Of a stretch of DNA of 64,000 nucleotides, positions 30,664-41,016 are shown piece after piece; within the stretch, counting starts at the first letter, position 1; every line of letters starts with the position of its first letter. This DNA is from an uncultured Pelagibacteraceae bacterium (GTDB lineage: Bacteria > Pseudomonadota > Alphaproteobacteria > Pelagibacterales > Pelagibacteraceae), in contig CACAUR010000002.1 in NCBI GenBank assembly GCA_902535745.1, positions 62,001 to 126,000 of the forward strand. Direction: 5' to 3'. The translations under genes and the position numbers were made by a program. The notes under the pieces are model-generated. The model had not been told where the DNA came from, did not search any database, and saw only the letters and a list, made by a program, of their open reading frames with translations.

Positions 30664-31740
30664 ATGGATCCTATAAAAGAAGCACTTACCTTTGATGATG
30701 TCACTTTAGCTCCAAAGTATTCTTCTGTGCTTCCTTCAGAAGTTAATACATCTGTGAAACTATCAAAAAATTTGAATCTTAAAATACCTTTGCTCTCGTC
30801 TGCCATGGACACAGTCACAGAGTCTAAAATGGCAATTGAAATAGCAAAGGCAGGGGGGATCGGAGTCATTCATAGAAATCTGACCATTAGTGATCAAATA
30901 TTAGAAATAAAAAAAGTTCAAAAAAAAGGGCTATCGGTTGGTGCAGCAGTTGGGACCAATGATACTGAACTATCTCGAGCAGATAAAATTATTAAATGTA
31001 AGGTAGATTTAATTGTTGTGGATACAGCGCACGGCCACACTAAAAGAGTAGCAAATATAATCAAATTTATAAAAAAGAAAAAATCGAACAAAACAACCTT
31101 ATGTGCAGGCAACATTGCAACAGCTGAAGCCGCAAAATTTTTATGCAAACTTGGAGTTGATATAGTAAAAGTAGGAATTGGACCAGGATCGATTTGTACA
31201 ACTAGACTTGTTGCAGGTATTGGTGTTCCTCAGCTAAGTGCATTACTGGATGTAAAAAAAGGTTTAAGCAAAAATGTAAAAATGATTTCTGATGGAGGAA
31301 TTAAATTTTCTGGAGATATTGCAAAAGCACTCGCTGCAGGTGCAGATGCTGTAATGGTGGGGTCAATGATTGCTGGAACCAATGAAGCTCCAGGCAAGAT
31401 TATAAAAAAAAATGGAAAGTTGTTTAAAGTTTTTAGGGGAATGGGATCGGTTGGAGCAATGAACAAAGGGTCTGCTGATAGATATTTTCAAAAAAAACAA
31501 AAGGATATCTCGAAATATGTCCCAGAAGGAGTAGAAGGTTTAATTAAATATAAAGGCGACGTATCTAAGATAATTTTTAAACTTATTGGAGGACTCAAAT
31601 CATCAATGGGCTATTTAGGTTCTAAAAATATCATTAATCTAAGAAATAAACCAAAATTTGTTAAAATTACAAAAGCTGGATTTTATGAGAGTATGGTTCA
31701 TAGTATAGATGAGGTGAAAAAAAACAGTCAATATTTATGA
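30664..31740 (+). CDS. guaB: IMP dehydrogenase lacking the CBS (Bateman) module
   Basis: 358 aa; ALTFDDVTLAPKYSSVLPSEV, VDTAHGHTKRV, VKVGIGPGSICTTR catalytic Cys, SDGGIKFSGDIAKALAAGADAVMVGSM; N- and C-parts joined directly without CBS pair. Confidence 0.92.
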   Translation: MDPIKEALTFDDVTLAPKYSSVLPSEVNTSVKLSKNLNLKIPLLSSAMDTVTESKMAIEIAKAGGIGVIHRNLTISDQILEIKKVQKKGLSVGAAVGTNDTELSRADKIIKCKVDLIVVDTAHGHTKRVANIIKFIKKKKSNKTTLCAGNIATAEAAKFLCKLGVDIVKVGIGPGSICTTRLVAGIGVPQLSALLDVKKGLSKNVKMISDGGIKFSGDIAKALAAGADAVMVGSMIAGTNEAPGKIIKKNGKLFKVFRGMGSVGAMNKGSADRYFQKKQKDISKYVPEGVEGLIKYKGDVSKIIFKLIGGLKSSMGYLGSKNIINLRNKPKFVKITKAGFYESMVHSIDEVKKNSQYL

Positions 31741-32171
31741 GGAATATAGTTAAATTTTTTCTAATTTTGTTGTTTTTTAAAACAACTGCCTACGGCTCGG
31801 AAAATTTTTATGAGCAAGCAGTAGATAAATTCAATGATAAAAAATTTGATGATTCTAAATTTTTGTTTCATAGAAATATTGTGTTTAACCCTACAGATGC
31901 TAAATCTTATTTATATTTGGCTAAGATTTTCAATTCTGAAAAAAACCAGAAAGAGGAAGAAAAAAATTTAAACACTACCCTTCTACTTGAACCAAATAAT
32001 GAAGAAGCAATTTATATGCTAATACAAATTAATCTTGATAAATCAAATTTTTCTAAAGCAAATGAATTGTTAGCAAAACTAAATATAGTTTGTAAGAATT
32101 TTTGCTCCAAAAAAAAAGAAATTGAAAAAACACTCCAAAATCTTGAAGCAAAAAATGAAAAAAAGCAGTAG
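31737..32171 (+). CDS. Exported TPR-like protein
   Basis: 144 aa; hydrophobic N-terminus, [41 protein letters not shown] repeats. Confidence 0.6.
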   Translation: MRNIVKFFLILLFFKTTAYGSENFYEQAVDKFNDKKFDDSKFLFHRNIVFNPTDAKSYLYLAKIFNSEKNQKEEEKNLNTTLLLEPNNEEAIYMLIQINLDKSNFSKANELLAKLNIVCKNFCSKKKEIEKTLQNLEAKNEKKQ

Positions 32172-33714
32172 TTCTAAGAAAATTCTTATAATCGATTTTG
32201 GTTCTCAATATACTCAATTAATTGCAAGACGTGTAAGAGAGCTTGGTGTATTTTCAGAAATAGTAAATCACAAACAAGCAAAAAAAATTAATGTAGACGA
32301 ACTGTTTGGAATTATTTTATCTGGTGGCCCTTTAAACGTTTATGAAGACAAAAAAATTAATTTTAATAAAAAAATTTTGGACTTGGAGATTCCTATTTTA
32401 GGTCTTTGTTTTGGCCATCAGTTAATTTCAAGATACTATGGTGGCAAAGTTGTAACAGCAAAAAATAGAGAGTTTGGCTTAGCAACTATTAAGAAAAAAT
32501 TAAAATCTAAATTTACCAAAAACTTTTTTGATAACAACAAACAAAGAAAAGTATGGATGAGCCATGCGGATCACGTTACCAGGCTACCAAAAGGTTTTAA
32601 AGTAGCTGCATCAACAAAAGGTTCAAAATTTACGATAATTGAAAATGATGTGATCAAAAGATATGGCGTTCAATTCCATCCCGAAGTAACTCACACAGAA
32701 AAAGGAATTTTATTACTCAAAAATTTTGTTTTTGGTATATGCAAGTCGAAAAAAAATTGGTCAACAGATCACCAAAAGAAAACGTTAATATCCAGTGTCC
32801 AAAATCAAATCGGTAATAAAAAAATCATATGCGCACTCTCTGGGGGTGTAGATAGCAGCGTTGTGGCACAATTATTAAATAAAGCAGTAGGTAAACAACT
32901 ATATTGCATTTTTGTAAATACAGGATTGTTAAGACTTAATGAAGAAAAACAAGTAGTAAATACTTTTAAAAAAAAACTAAAAATGAATTTGATATATGTA
33001 AATGCAGCAGATGAATTTTTAAAGAAATTAAACAATATTATAGAGCCTGAGAAAAAAAGGAAAATAATTGGAAATTTATTTATTAAAATTTTTGAAAGGT
33101 ATGCGAAAAAACTTAAAAACGTGAAATTTTTAGCTCAAGGGACCTTATACCCAGATTTGATTGAAAGTAAGTCAGTGACCGGAAGTCAAACCTCTAAAAT
33201 TAAATCACATCATAATGTTGGTGGACTGCCAAAAAAAATGAAATTGGAATTGTGCGAACCATTAAGATTACTTTTTAAGGATGAAGTAAGAAAACTTGGA
33301 ATAAAATTAAATTTATCTAAGGACATAATTAGTCGTCACCCATTTCCAGGGCCAGGGTTAGCAATAAGAATGCCAGGCAAAGTTTCGAAAGATAAAATAG
33401 AAATATTAAAGCAAGCAGATAATATTTTTATTTCTGAACTTAAAAAAGAAAAGTTATATGATAAAATTTGGCAAGCATACGCCGCTTTATTACCAGTAAA
33501 AACAGTCGGTGTTATGGGAGACAATAGAACTTATGAGTATATTTGCTTGCTAAGAGCAATAACTTCCCAAGATGGAATGACAGCAGATTTTTTTGATTTT
33601 CCTAAAAATTTCATACAAAATGTGTCAAATAAAATAATTAACAACATTAGAGGAATAAACAGAGTAGTTTATGATGTCACTTCAAAACCGCCAAGTACCA
33701 TTGAATTAGAGTAA
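32155..33714 (+). CDS. guaA: GMP synthase (glutamine-hydrolysing)
   Basis: [58 protein letters not shown] 32155 preferred over 32122. Confidence 0.96.
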   Translation: MKKSSSSKKILIIDFGSQYTQLIARRVRELGVFSEIVNHKQAKKINVDELFGIILSGGPLNVYEDKKINFNKKILDLEIPILGLCFGHQLISRYYGGKVVTAKNREFGLATIKKKLKSKFTKNFFDNNKQRKVWMSHADHVTRLPKGFKVAASTKGSKFTIIENDVIKRYGVQFHPEVTHTEKGILLLKNFVFGICKSKKNWSTDHQKKTLISSVQNQIGNKKIICALSGGVDSSVVAQLLNKAVGKQLYCIFVNTGLLRLNEEKQVVNTFKKKLKMNLIYVNAADEFLKKLNNIIEPEKKRKIIGNLFIKIFERYAKKLKNVKFLAQGTLYPDLIESKSVTGSQTSKIKSHHNVGGLPKKMKLELCEPLRLLFKDEVRKLGIKLNLSKDIISRHPFPGPGLAIRMPGKVSKDKIEILKQADNIFISELKKEKLYDKIWQAYAALLPVKTVGVMGDNRTYEYICLLRAITSQDGMTADFFDFPKNFIQNVSNKIINNIRGINRVVYDVTSKPPSTIELE

Positions 33715-34490
33715 TGAATAATAAAATTAAAAAAATTTTAAAGAAAAAAAATAAATCCAAGATTGTTTGCCTTACAGCATATTCAAAGAATATTGCTGAA
33801 ATAATCGATGACCATGCAGATATAGTTCTAGTTGGAGACTCTCTGGGATCTGTACTTTATAATTATGATACAACAAGAAAAGTAAGTCTTAATATGATGA
33901 TCGAGCACACAAAGAGCGCTAGGATAGGTGTAAAAAAAGGCCTGTTAGTTATTGATCTTCCTTATAATACCTACAGAAGTAAATCTGAGGCACTTAAAAA
34001 TTCTAAGAAAGCAATAAAACAGACAAAATGTGATGCTGTTAAAGTTGAGGGAGGAACAAGGGTGAAAGAAATAGTAAAACATTTAGTCAAAAATAGAATA
34101 CCAGTATTAGGCCATATTGGCGTGACACCTCAGACAACTAAAGGAAAATTTAGATCTAAAGGTAAGAATGAGTTAGAAAAAAGAAAACTTTTAAAGGATG
34201 CTAAAGATTTAGAACAAAGTGGAGCATTTGGAATTGTTTTAGAGTGTATTTATAGCGATATCTCAAAACAAATAACAAACTCAATTAATATACCAACAAT
34301 TGGAATCGGTGCTTCAATAAATTGCGATGGCCAGGTTCTTGTAACTGATGATTTAATTGGTTTAAATGAAACCAAATTTAGGTTTGTTAAAAAATTCGGG
34401 AATATAAAGAAAGACATTAAAAGTGCAGTTATAAAATATAAAAATTCGGTAAAACAAAAAAAATTTCCCTCAAAAAAAAACAGTTATTAG
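33714..34490 (+). CDS. panB: 3-methyl-2-oxobutanoate hydroxymethyltransferase
   Basis: 258 aa; LVGDSLGSVLYNYDTT, VKVEGG, PVLGHIGVTPQT, GIGASINCDGQVLVTDDLIGL. Confidence 0.93.
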   Translation: MNNKIKKILKKKNKSKIVCLTAYSKNIAEIIDDHADIVLVGDSLGSVLYNYDTTRKVSLNMMIEHTKSARIGVKKGLLVIDLPYNTYRSKSEALKNSKKAIKQTKCDAVKVEGGTRVKEIVKHLVKNRIPVLGHIGVTPQTTKGKFRSKGKNELEKRKLLKDAKDLEQSGAFGIVLECIYSDISKQITNSINIPTIGIGASINCDGQVLVTDDLIGLNETKFRFVKKFGNIKKDIKSAVIKYKNSVKQKKFPSKKNSY

Positions 34491-34497
34491 TTAAGAA

Positions 34498-35688
34498 TTA
34501 TCTTTGCTGTCTTGTTTTAAATTTACCTTTTATAACCTCTTTTTCTAAAAATGTTCCAAAAGCATCTCCATTGATATCAAATTCAATATTTGTAGCTCCC
34601 TCAAAATTAATTTTTTTTCCTTTTTTTAAAAGTTTTAAACCTTTCGCAATCTCACCTGGATATATTTTAGTACCGGGCGAATTACTTACTGACATAATAT
34701 TTTTAGATAAATTATTATTTGACTTTAAATTTTTTTCCTGCAAGGCAAGAATAAGTATAGCCGCCGCATCATAAGACTCCCCGATAAATGGTTCTGAAGT
34801 ATCAATATTATTTTTTTGGGCGATTTTGTAAAATGAGTTAATATTTTTGGAATTTGAACCTGGAATTATCCCAAATGAATTATTAAGTAATTTGCCAAAC
34901 TCTTTTTCGGTAGACTCATTAATCATCCTATCTGATAAGATAAATTTTTCAAAAGCCCCTGAGTCAAGAATTGATTTAATTAATCTTTCACCATCTTGCT
35001 CAACTTCAGTAAAAATTGCAACCGCGTCTCCGCCTGCAGCAGCCAAGACTGACACTTCATTTGATAGATCAGTTTTATTCATTTTCATGGGTAAGCTTAC
35101 GGTAATTTCTACATTACTATCATTAAGTGTTTTTTTAAAATTTCTCTCTAATTCTTTTCCATAATTTGTGTCTTGAAACGAAATAGCAATTCGCTTGATG
35201 CCTTTATCTTTTATAATTTTAGCTAAAACCTCTCCATCCCTATTACTTGGGGCTGTGGTTCTAAAAAATAGATTTTTTTCATCTATTGTAGATAACAAGG
35301 GAGTAGTTGCTGATGGAGAAATCATAGGAATATTTTTTTCATTAGCTGATCCCAAAAGAATTCCTTCGGATATCCCAGGGCAGGCAGCACCGATAATTGC
35401 AATAATATTATTTTTGTTAATTGTATTGTTTATTGATTTAATCTGGGACTTGTCACACATTGTATCTATATTAATTAAATTAATTTTTTTCTCACCATTT
35501 AAAAATATTTTTGAGGAATTTGCTTCTGAAATTGCTAACTCTGCTGAAGATGCCATACTTGGAACAATAGATTCTGTTGGGCCTGTAAAACCAAGAGCTA
35601 TACCGATAGTAATTTCATTCGCCTGGATTTCTGTTTGATTACCCATTAAACAGAATAAAAAAAGAACACTTAGAATTTTTTTTCTCAT
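34498..35688 (-). CDS. ABC-transporter-like substrate-binding protein (LivJ/periplasmic binding type 1)
   Basis: 396 aa; signal peptide; ITIGIALGFTGPTESIVPSMASSAELAI, IGAACPGISEGILLGSANEKNIPMISPSATTP. Confidence 0.82.
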   Translation of the reverse strand: MRKKILSVLFLFCLMGNQTEIQANEITIGIALGFTGPTESIVPSMASSAELAISEANSSKIFLNGEKKINLINIDTMCDKSQIKSINNTINKNNIIAIIGAACPGISEGILLGSANEKNIPMISPSATTPLLSTIDEKNLFFRTTAPSNRDGEVLAKIIKDKGIKRIAISFQDTNYGKELERNFKKTLNDSNVEITVSLPMKMNKTDLSNEVSVLAAAGGDAVAIFTEVEQDGERLIKSILDSGAFEKFILSDRMINESTEKEFGKLLNNSFGIIPGSNSKNINSFYKIAQKNNIDTSEPFIGESYDAAAILILALQEKNLKSNNNLSKNIMSVSNSPGTKIYPGEIAKGLKLLKKGKKINFEGATNIEFDINGDAFGTFLEKEVIKGKFKTRQQR

Positions 35689-35736
35689 GACTAGGTAAAA
35701 TAAAAATATGCCATGATTAATACTTTTTCAATTAGG

Positions 35737-36591
35737 TTATTTTACCTTTTGAATTAAAAACACAGATCCAACTACAATTATCCCTCCTAAAGTCATTATC
35801 AAACTAGGGATTTCATTAAATATTATAAATGTTTGGATCAATCCAAATACAGGAAACAAAGCATAAAAGGGCAGAACTTTTCCAACCGGATAAAACTTAT
35901 ATAAGTAAAACAAAGACATATGGGCTCCTATTGATACTATTAAACCAGAGTAAATTATAAAAAACCACATATCTAGCTGAATGTTTTTTAGAATAAACAT
36001 TGTATTTCCCTCAAATAAAAATGATAAAAAAATTAATACAACAAATCCAATAGATGCCATGAAAAAATTTGTAGTTACGATGTTTAATTTATTTGTATCT
36101 CTACTAGCCACGTTCGCGATAGCATAGAAGAATGCCATTAAGGCAGTTAGCACAAGTGCAAAAATATTATTAATCAACTCTGGATCAAAACCAATAAAGA
36201 TTATCCCTAAAAAAGAGGTAATTACAAAAAACCATTTACTAAAACTAAATTTTTCATTTAGAAAAAAATTACTTAAAATAATTGCAAATGGAATAGCGAG
36301 CTGAGAACCTATTATAACGGGTGAAACTATATTAGACTCCTGTAAAGATAGATAAGTGAAACCTGTAACACCAACCCCCATAGAAAAAGAAAAAATAAAT
36401 AAAGATTTCAAATTTTCCTTAGGAATCTTAAAATTAAAAAAAGGTAATAAACAAATTATGACTACCAACATTCTAAGCGATCCAAAAAGTAAAGGAGGTA
36501 CATTTGTATTTAAGACAAGTTTTCCAAAAACAAAAGCACTTCCAAACAGTGCCATAATTAATAAAATTAATAAGTAATGTTTAATAGTCAA
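35737..36591 (-). CDS. EamA/DMT-family transporter
   Basis: 284 aa, about 10 TMs; ALFGSAFVFGKLVLNTNVPPLLFGSLR. Confidence 0.88.
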   Translation of the reverse strand: MTIKHYLLILLIMALFGSAFVFGKLVLNTNVPPLLFGSLRMLVVIICLLPFFNFKIPKENLKSLFIFSFSMGVGVTGFTYLSLQESNIVSPVIIGSQLAIPFAIILSNFFLNEKFSFSKWFFVITSFLGIIFIGFDPELINNIFALVLTALMAFFYAIANVASRDTNKLNIVTTNFFMASIGFVVLIFLSFLFEGNTMFILKNIQLDMWFFIIYSGLIVSIGAHMSLFYLYKFYPVGKVLPFYALFPVFGLIQTFIIFNEIPSLIMTLGGIIVVGSVFLIQKVK

Positions 36592-36648
36592 AAAAATCCA
36601 AATTTAAATTGATTTATAGAATGACATTCATATTTTTTAAGTTATCCT

Positions 36649-37401
36649 GTGTCAATAAATATGAATTCAAAAAAAATTAAAGCTCAATTTGCAAAAGAGA
36701 CTAACCCAAAAGTAGGTTTAATTGTTTTGTCTACCGACAACATGATAGAAAAAGATTTCTCAAAAGTTTTAAGTGATAAACCAGTAGATTTATATGTTAA
36801 TAGGATTAAAAATTACAATCCCGTGACAGCTGAAAATTTAAAAAAAATGTCAGAAAACATTACTTCAGTTGTGGATAACATATTACCTGGTGAAAAAGTA
36901 GATTGTGTTGTTTTTGGATGCACATCAGGAACAATAGTTTCTGGTTTTGATAACATTAAAAAAAAAATTAATTTAGCTAAACCAAATGCGTTAGTTACAG
37001 CCCCAAGCACTGCAGCCATTAATGCCCTTAAGAAAAAAAATATTAAAAGAATATCTGTAGTCACACCATATATTAAGTCTTTAAATGATGATGTTGTAAA
37101 TTTTTTTAGAGAAAATAACTTCGAAATAGTTTCAAATACATATTTCGACATTGAGTCAGATGTTGATATTGGAAAAGTAGATCAAAATAAGTTATACGAG
37201 ATATTGTCTGAAATTGATCATAACCAAGCTCAAGCGCTATTTGTTTCTTGTACTTCATTACCAGTTTTAAACATAATTGAAAAACTTGAAAGAAAATTAA
37301 ATATGATTGTGTTATCAAGTAATCAGGCACTAATTTGGGAAACTCTAGAAAAAATAAAAGAGAACAAATCTGTTACTGGATTTGGAAGCTTATTTAATTA
37401 A
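36649..37401 (+). CDS. Asp/Glu racemase-superfamily protein (maleate isomerase/EutA-like)
   Basis: 250 aa; DCVVFGCTSGTIVSGFD and QALFVSCTSLPVLNIIEKLE paired Cys motifs. Confidence 0.8.
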   Translation: MSINMNSKKIKAQFAKETNPKVGLIVLSTDNMIEKDFSKVLSDKPVDLYVNRIKNYNPVTAENLKKMSENITSVVDNILPGEKVDCVVFGCTSGTIVSGFDNIKKKINLAKPNALVTAPSTAAINALKKKNIKRISVVTPYIKSLNDDVVNFFRENNFEIVSNTYFDIESDVDIGKVDQNKLYEILSEIDHNQAQALFVSCTSLPVLNIIEKLERKLNMIVLSSNQALIWETLEKIKENKSVTGFGSLFN

Positions 37402-37409
37402 TTTTATAT

Positions 37410-38576
37410 ATGAATTTCACAGTCAAAGAATATAAAAATCGTCTTAAAAAAGTTCAATCAGAAATGCAAAAAAAAGGAATTGAACTTCTTATTTCACAGG
37501 ATACTGCAAACATAAATTATCTGACAGGATATGATGCTTGGTCTTTTTATTATTCTCAATGTGTAATAGTTCATGTGAATTCTGATGAGCCTCTATGTTT
37601 TGTGAGAGCTCAGGATGCTGGTGGGGCTTTTATAACTACCTACCTTAAAAAGGAAAATATTATTATTTATGACGAAAAATATATTCATACCTGGCCGACT
37701 CATCCATATGATGCGTTAGTTAATTTAATAAAGAAAAAAAAGTGGGACAAAATTAATATAGGAGTAGAAATGGATGCCCATTATTTCACAGCTTATTGTT
37801 ATGAAAAGTTAAAAAAGGGATTGCCAAACGCAAAAATTTTAGACTCTGAGAGATTAGTCAATTGGGTAAGAGTAGAAAAATCCATCGCTGAGATTGAACA
37901 TATGAAAAAGGCAGCAACTATTTCTGAGATGGCGATGAAAACTGCAATGGAAACAATAAGTCCAGATGTAAGACAATGTGATGCTGTTGCTGAAATTCAA
38001 AGAACTCTATTTAGAGGTACCCCAGAATATGGTGGTGAATATGCAAGTATTGCAACTTTACTTCCTACTGGAAAAGGAACATCTGCTTCACATTTAACTG
38101 CAAGTGACAAAAAATTTGTTAATGGTGAAGCAACAATTATTGAGTTATCAGGGACTTTTAAAAGGTATCATGCTCCAATGGCAAGAACAATCAACTTAGG
38201 AAAACCAGATCAAAAAAAACTTGATGCTATGAAAGCAACTAACGAAGCTTTAGAGGAGGGTATTCATGCTAGTAAACCAGGTAATACTGCTAACGATGTT
38301 GCGGAAAAATTTTGGGGAGTCTTGGATAAGTATGGAATTAAAAAAGAATCTCGAACAGGTTACTCTATAGGTATTGGGTATCCACCAGACTGGGGTGAAC
38401 ACACTTTAAATATTTACAAAGGAGACATGACAGAATTAAAACCTAACATCTGCTATCATATGATTGCTGTTATGCAATTTGGTGATTGGGGCGTTGAGTC
38501 ATCAGAGTCTATTAGGATAACTGAGAGTGGAAACGAACTTTTATGCAATTTTTCAAGAGATTTACACGTAAAATAA
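37410..38576 (+). CDS. M24 metallopeptidase family, ectoine hydrolase (DoeA/EutD)- or creatinase-like
   Basis: 388 aa; NINYLTGYDAWSFYYSQCVIV, YSIGIGYPPDWGEHTLNIYKGDMTELKPNICYHM. Confidence 0.78.
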   Translation: MNFTVKEYKNRLKKVQSEMQKKGIELLISQDTANINYLTGYDAWSFYYSQCVIVHVNSDEPLCFVRAQDAGGAFITTYLKKENIIIYDEKYIHTWPTHPYDALVNLIKKKKWDKINIGVEMDAHYFTAYCYEKLKKGLPNAKILDSERLVNWVRVEKSIAEIEHMKKAATISEMAMKTAMETISPDVRQCDAVAEIQRTLFRGTPEYGGEYASIATLLPTGKGTSASHLTASDKKFVNGEATIIELSGTFKRYHAPMARTINLGKPDQKKLDAMKATNEALEEGIHASKPGNTANDVAEKFWGVLDKYGIKKESRTGYSIGIGYPPDWGEHTLNIYKGDMTELKPNICYHMIAVMQFGDWGVESSESIRITESGNELLCNFSRDLHVK

Positions 38577-38618
38577 GTTCTTGAAAAAAATCTCTACAAA
38601 TGTTTTAAACCTTATTTT

Positions 38619-39707
38619 ATGTCAAAGAACTTAGAATTTGTAAAATTCGATAAAGTTGACAAAAGTTACGATGGAAAAGTACTTGTTGTTAAAGATTTAA
38701 ATTTGGACATTGCTGAAGGCGAGTTCATAACTATGTTAGGGCCTTCTGGATCAGGTAAGACAACTTGTTTGATGATGTTAGCTGGTTTTGAAACTCCCAC
38801 AAATGGAGAAATTTATTTAGATAAAAATCCAATTTCAAATATACCCCCACACAAAAGAGGAATAGGAATGGTCTTTCAAAACTATGCCTTATTTCCTCAC
38901 ATGACCGTGTATGAAAATTTAGCCTTTCCTCTTAAGGTAAGAAAATTTCAAAAAGATGAGATTGATAAAAAAGTAGATAAAGCTTTATCAATGGTGTCTC
39001 TGTCAGGTTTTGAACATAGAATGCCAGGGCAATTATCTGGTGGTCAGCAACAAAGGGTAGCTGTAGCTAGAGCTTTAGTATTTGATCCTCAAGTCGTATT
39101 AATGGACGAACCATTGGGTGCTTTAGATAAAAATTTAAGAGAGAGTATGCAATATGAAATCAAACATATTCATGAAAGTATTGGTGTTACGGTAGTTTAT
39201 GTCACTCATGACCAAAGTGAAGCATTAACAATGTCTAATCGAATAGCAGTATTTAATGATGGAAAAGTTCAACAACTTTCATCACCAGACAAATTATATG
39301 AAGAACCAGTAAATTCTTTTGTTGCTAGGTTCATCGGGGAGAATAATACTTTTGCAGGACAAATAACAGATATGTCAAAAGATCAATGCAAAGTAAAATT
39401 AAATGATGGATCTGAAATAATTGCAAATCCAATCTCAGTAAAAACAAGTGGAGATAAAACTACCGTATCAATAAGACCTGAGCGAGCTTTAATAAATACG
39501 AAAGAGAAAATGGACAATAACTTTAAAGGAAAAATAGAAGAGGTAATCTATCATGGAGATCATACAAGAGTAAGACTAGACCTATTAGGAAACAAAGAAT
39601 TTATATTAAAGGTGCCTAATAGTTCTGCAAATATGGATATAAAAATGGGCAACCAAATTAATGTTAGTTGGAATAGTCATGATGCTCGAGCACTAGATCC
39701 AAAATAA
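38619..39707 (+). CDS. potA: ABC transporter ATP-binding protein, polyamine (PotA) type
   Basis: 362 aa; LGPSGSGKTTCLMMLAGFE, LSGGQQQRVAVARAL, MDEPLGALDKNLRESMQYEIK, TOBE C-terminus. Confidence 0.88.
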   Translation: MSKNLEFVKFDKVDKSYDGKVLVVKDLNLDIAEGEFITMLGPSGSGKTTCLMMLAGFETPTNGEIYLDKNPISNIPPHKRGIGMVFQNYALFPHMTVYENLAFPLKVRKFQKDEIDKKVDKALSMVSLSGFEHRMPGQLSGGQQQRVAVARALVFDPQVVLMDEPLGALDKNLRESMQYEIKHIHESIGVTVVYVTHDQSEALTMSNRIAVFNDGKVQQLSSPDKLYEEPVNSFVARFIGENNTFAGQITDMSKDQCKVKLNDGSEIIANPISVKTSGDKTTVSIRPERALINTKEKMDNNFKGKIEEVIYHGDHTRVRLDLLGNKEFILKVPNSSANMDIKMGNQINVSWNSHDARALDPK

Positions 39708-39831
39708 ACCTCAGGTTTAATTTTCAATTTTTTTATCAAATAACGCCCTATTTTAGCCAAATGGCATGTTGACTCCTGTAATATATCTTGCTGTAATTAG
39801 TCTTTATATAAAACGTTTAAACGGAGGAATA

Positions 39832-40947
39832 ATGAAAAAACTAAGTAAACTATTACTAGTTCTATCTTTTGTATTTTCTGTGACTTCATCAGCATTTGCA
39901 GTAACCGTTGCATCATGGGGTGGAGCTTATACAGAGTCTCAAAAGCTAGGATATGGTGATCCAACTGCTAAGAAACTTGGAATATCAATCAACTGGGTTG
40001 ATTATTCAGGTGGTTTATCAGAAATTAAAGCACAAAAAGAGGCTGGCAAAATTACGTGGGATATAATTGACGTATTTGCAATGGATACTATCACAGGATG
40101 TGACGAAGGTTTATTTGTTGAATTTGATTTTGACAAAGACTTTCCAGCAGCTCCAGATGGTACAAAAGCAAGTAAAGATTTCTTTGCTCCAATGCCAAGT
40201 AAATGTGCTGTAGGAAACATTTTATATTCTTGGAACTACGCTTATAACACTAAAAATGTTAAAGGTACTCCAAAGACTATAAAAGATTTCTTTGACACTA
40301 AAAAATTTCCAGGAAAAAGAGCTATCTATAAAGGCGCTTTAACAAACTTAGAGATCGCTTTAGCAGCAGATGGTATTAAACCAGGAAAAGGTGGAAAGAA
40401 AATCTACAAAGCTCTTAATACAGAAAAAGGCGTTAACAGAGCAATGAACAAAATCAAAGCATTATGCACAGACCCTAACGGTGGATGTGTATTTTGGTCA
40501 GCAGGTGCTCAACCACCAGAATTATTAGTATCTGGTGAAGTTGTTATGGCAACTGGTTGGAACGGAAGATTCTTCAACGCTCAAATCGGTGAAGGTGCTC
40601 CAATCAAACAAGTTTGGGATGGACAAGGTCTTGACTACGAATATTTCGTATTAGTAAAAGGTTCACCAAATGAAGCTGATGCTAAAAAAGCTTTAGCAAT
40701 GATGACAAGTACAGAAGGTCTAGCTGGAAGTGCAAAATATATTGCATATGCTCCTTGGAGAAAATCATCACTTAAAGTTATGGCAGCAGGTGAGCCATGG
40801 TACAAAGATGGTAAGACTAACATGGTTCCACAAATGCCAACTGCACCAGCAAACACTAAAAATTATTTCCTAGTAGACCCACTATACTGGGCTGACAACG
40901 GCACAGAACTTGGTGAAAAATGGGAAGCAATGAAAGCTGGTCTATAA
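39832..40947 (+). CDS. potD: Periplasmic binding protein, PotD-like
   Basis: Signal peptide from ATG 39832 (RBS GGAGG upstream); VASWGGAYTESQ, WDIIDVFAMD; listed ORF start 39766 is likely too early. Confidence 0.85.
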   Translation: MKKLSKLLLVLSFVFSVTSSAFAVTVASWGGAYTESQKLGYGDPTAKKLGISINWVDYSGGLSEIKAQKEAGKITWDIIDVFAMDTITGCDEGLFVEFDFDKDFPAAPDGTKASKDFFAPMPSKCAVGNILYSWNYAYNTKNVKGTPKTIKDFFDTKKFPGKRAIYKGALTNLEIALAADGIKPGKGGKKIYKALNTEKGVNRAMNKIKALCTDPNGGCVFWSAGAQPPELLVSGEVVMATGWNGRFFNAQIGEGAPIKQVWDGQGLDYEYFVLVKGSPNEADAKKALAMMTSTEGLAGSAKYIAYAPWRKSSLKVMAAGEPWYKDGKTNMVPQMPTAPANTKNYFLVDPLYWADNGTELGEKWEAMKAGL

Positions 40948-40983
40948 TTTAAGTTTTATAAAACTTAATTATATATTATAATT

Positions 40984-41012
40984 AAAGGGCGGTTTTATAA
41001 CCGCCCTTTTTT
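40984..41012 (+). terminator. Intra-operon hairpin/terminator between potD and permease
   Basis: AAAGGGCGGTT-tta-TAACCGCCCTTT then T-rich; 4 bp before the permease ATG at 41017. Confidence 0.85.
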
Positions 41013-41016
41013 ATTT

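Noticed and set aside
32122-32154. Upstream start of guaA at 32122
   Set aside because: The alternative ATG at 32155 gives the usual short N-terminus before [13 protein letters not shown]; the earlier start overlaps the TPR gene more.
39766-39831. N-terminal extension MLTPVIYLAVISLYIKRLNGGI of the PotD-like ORF
   Set aside because: A Shine-Dalgarno GGAGG and clean signal peptide start at ATG 39832; the upstream part looks like leader sequence.
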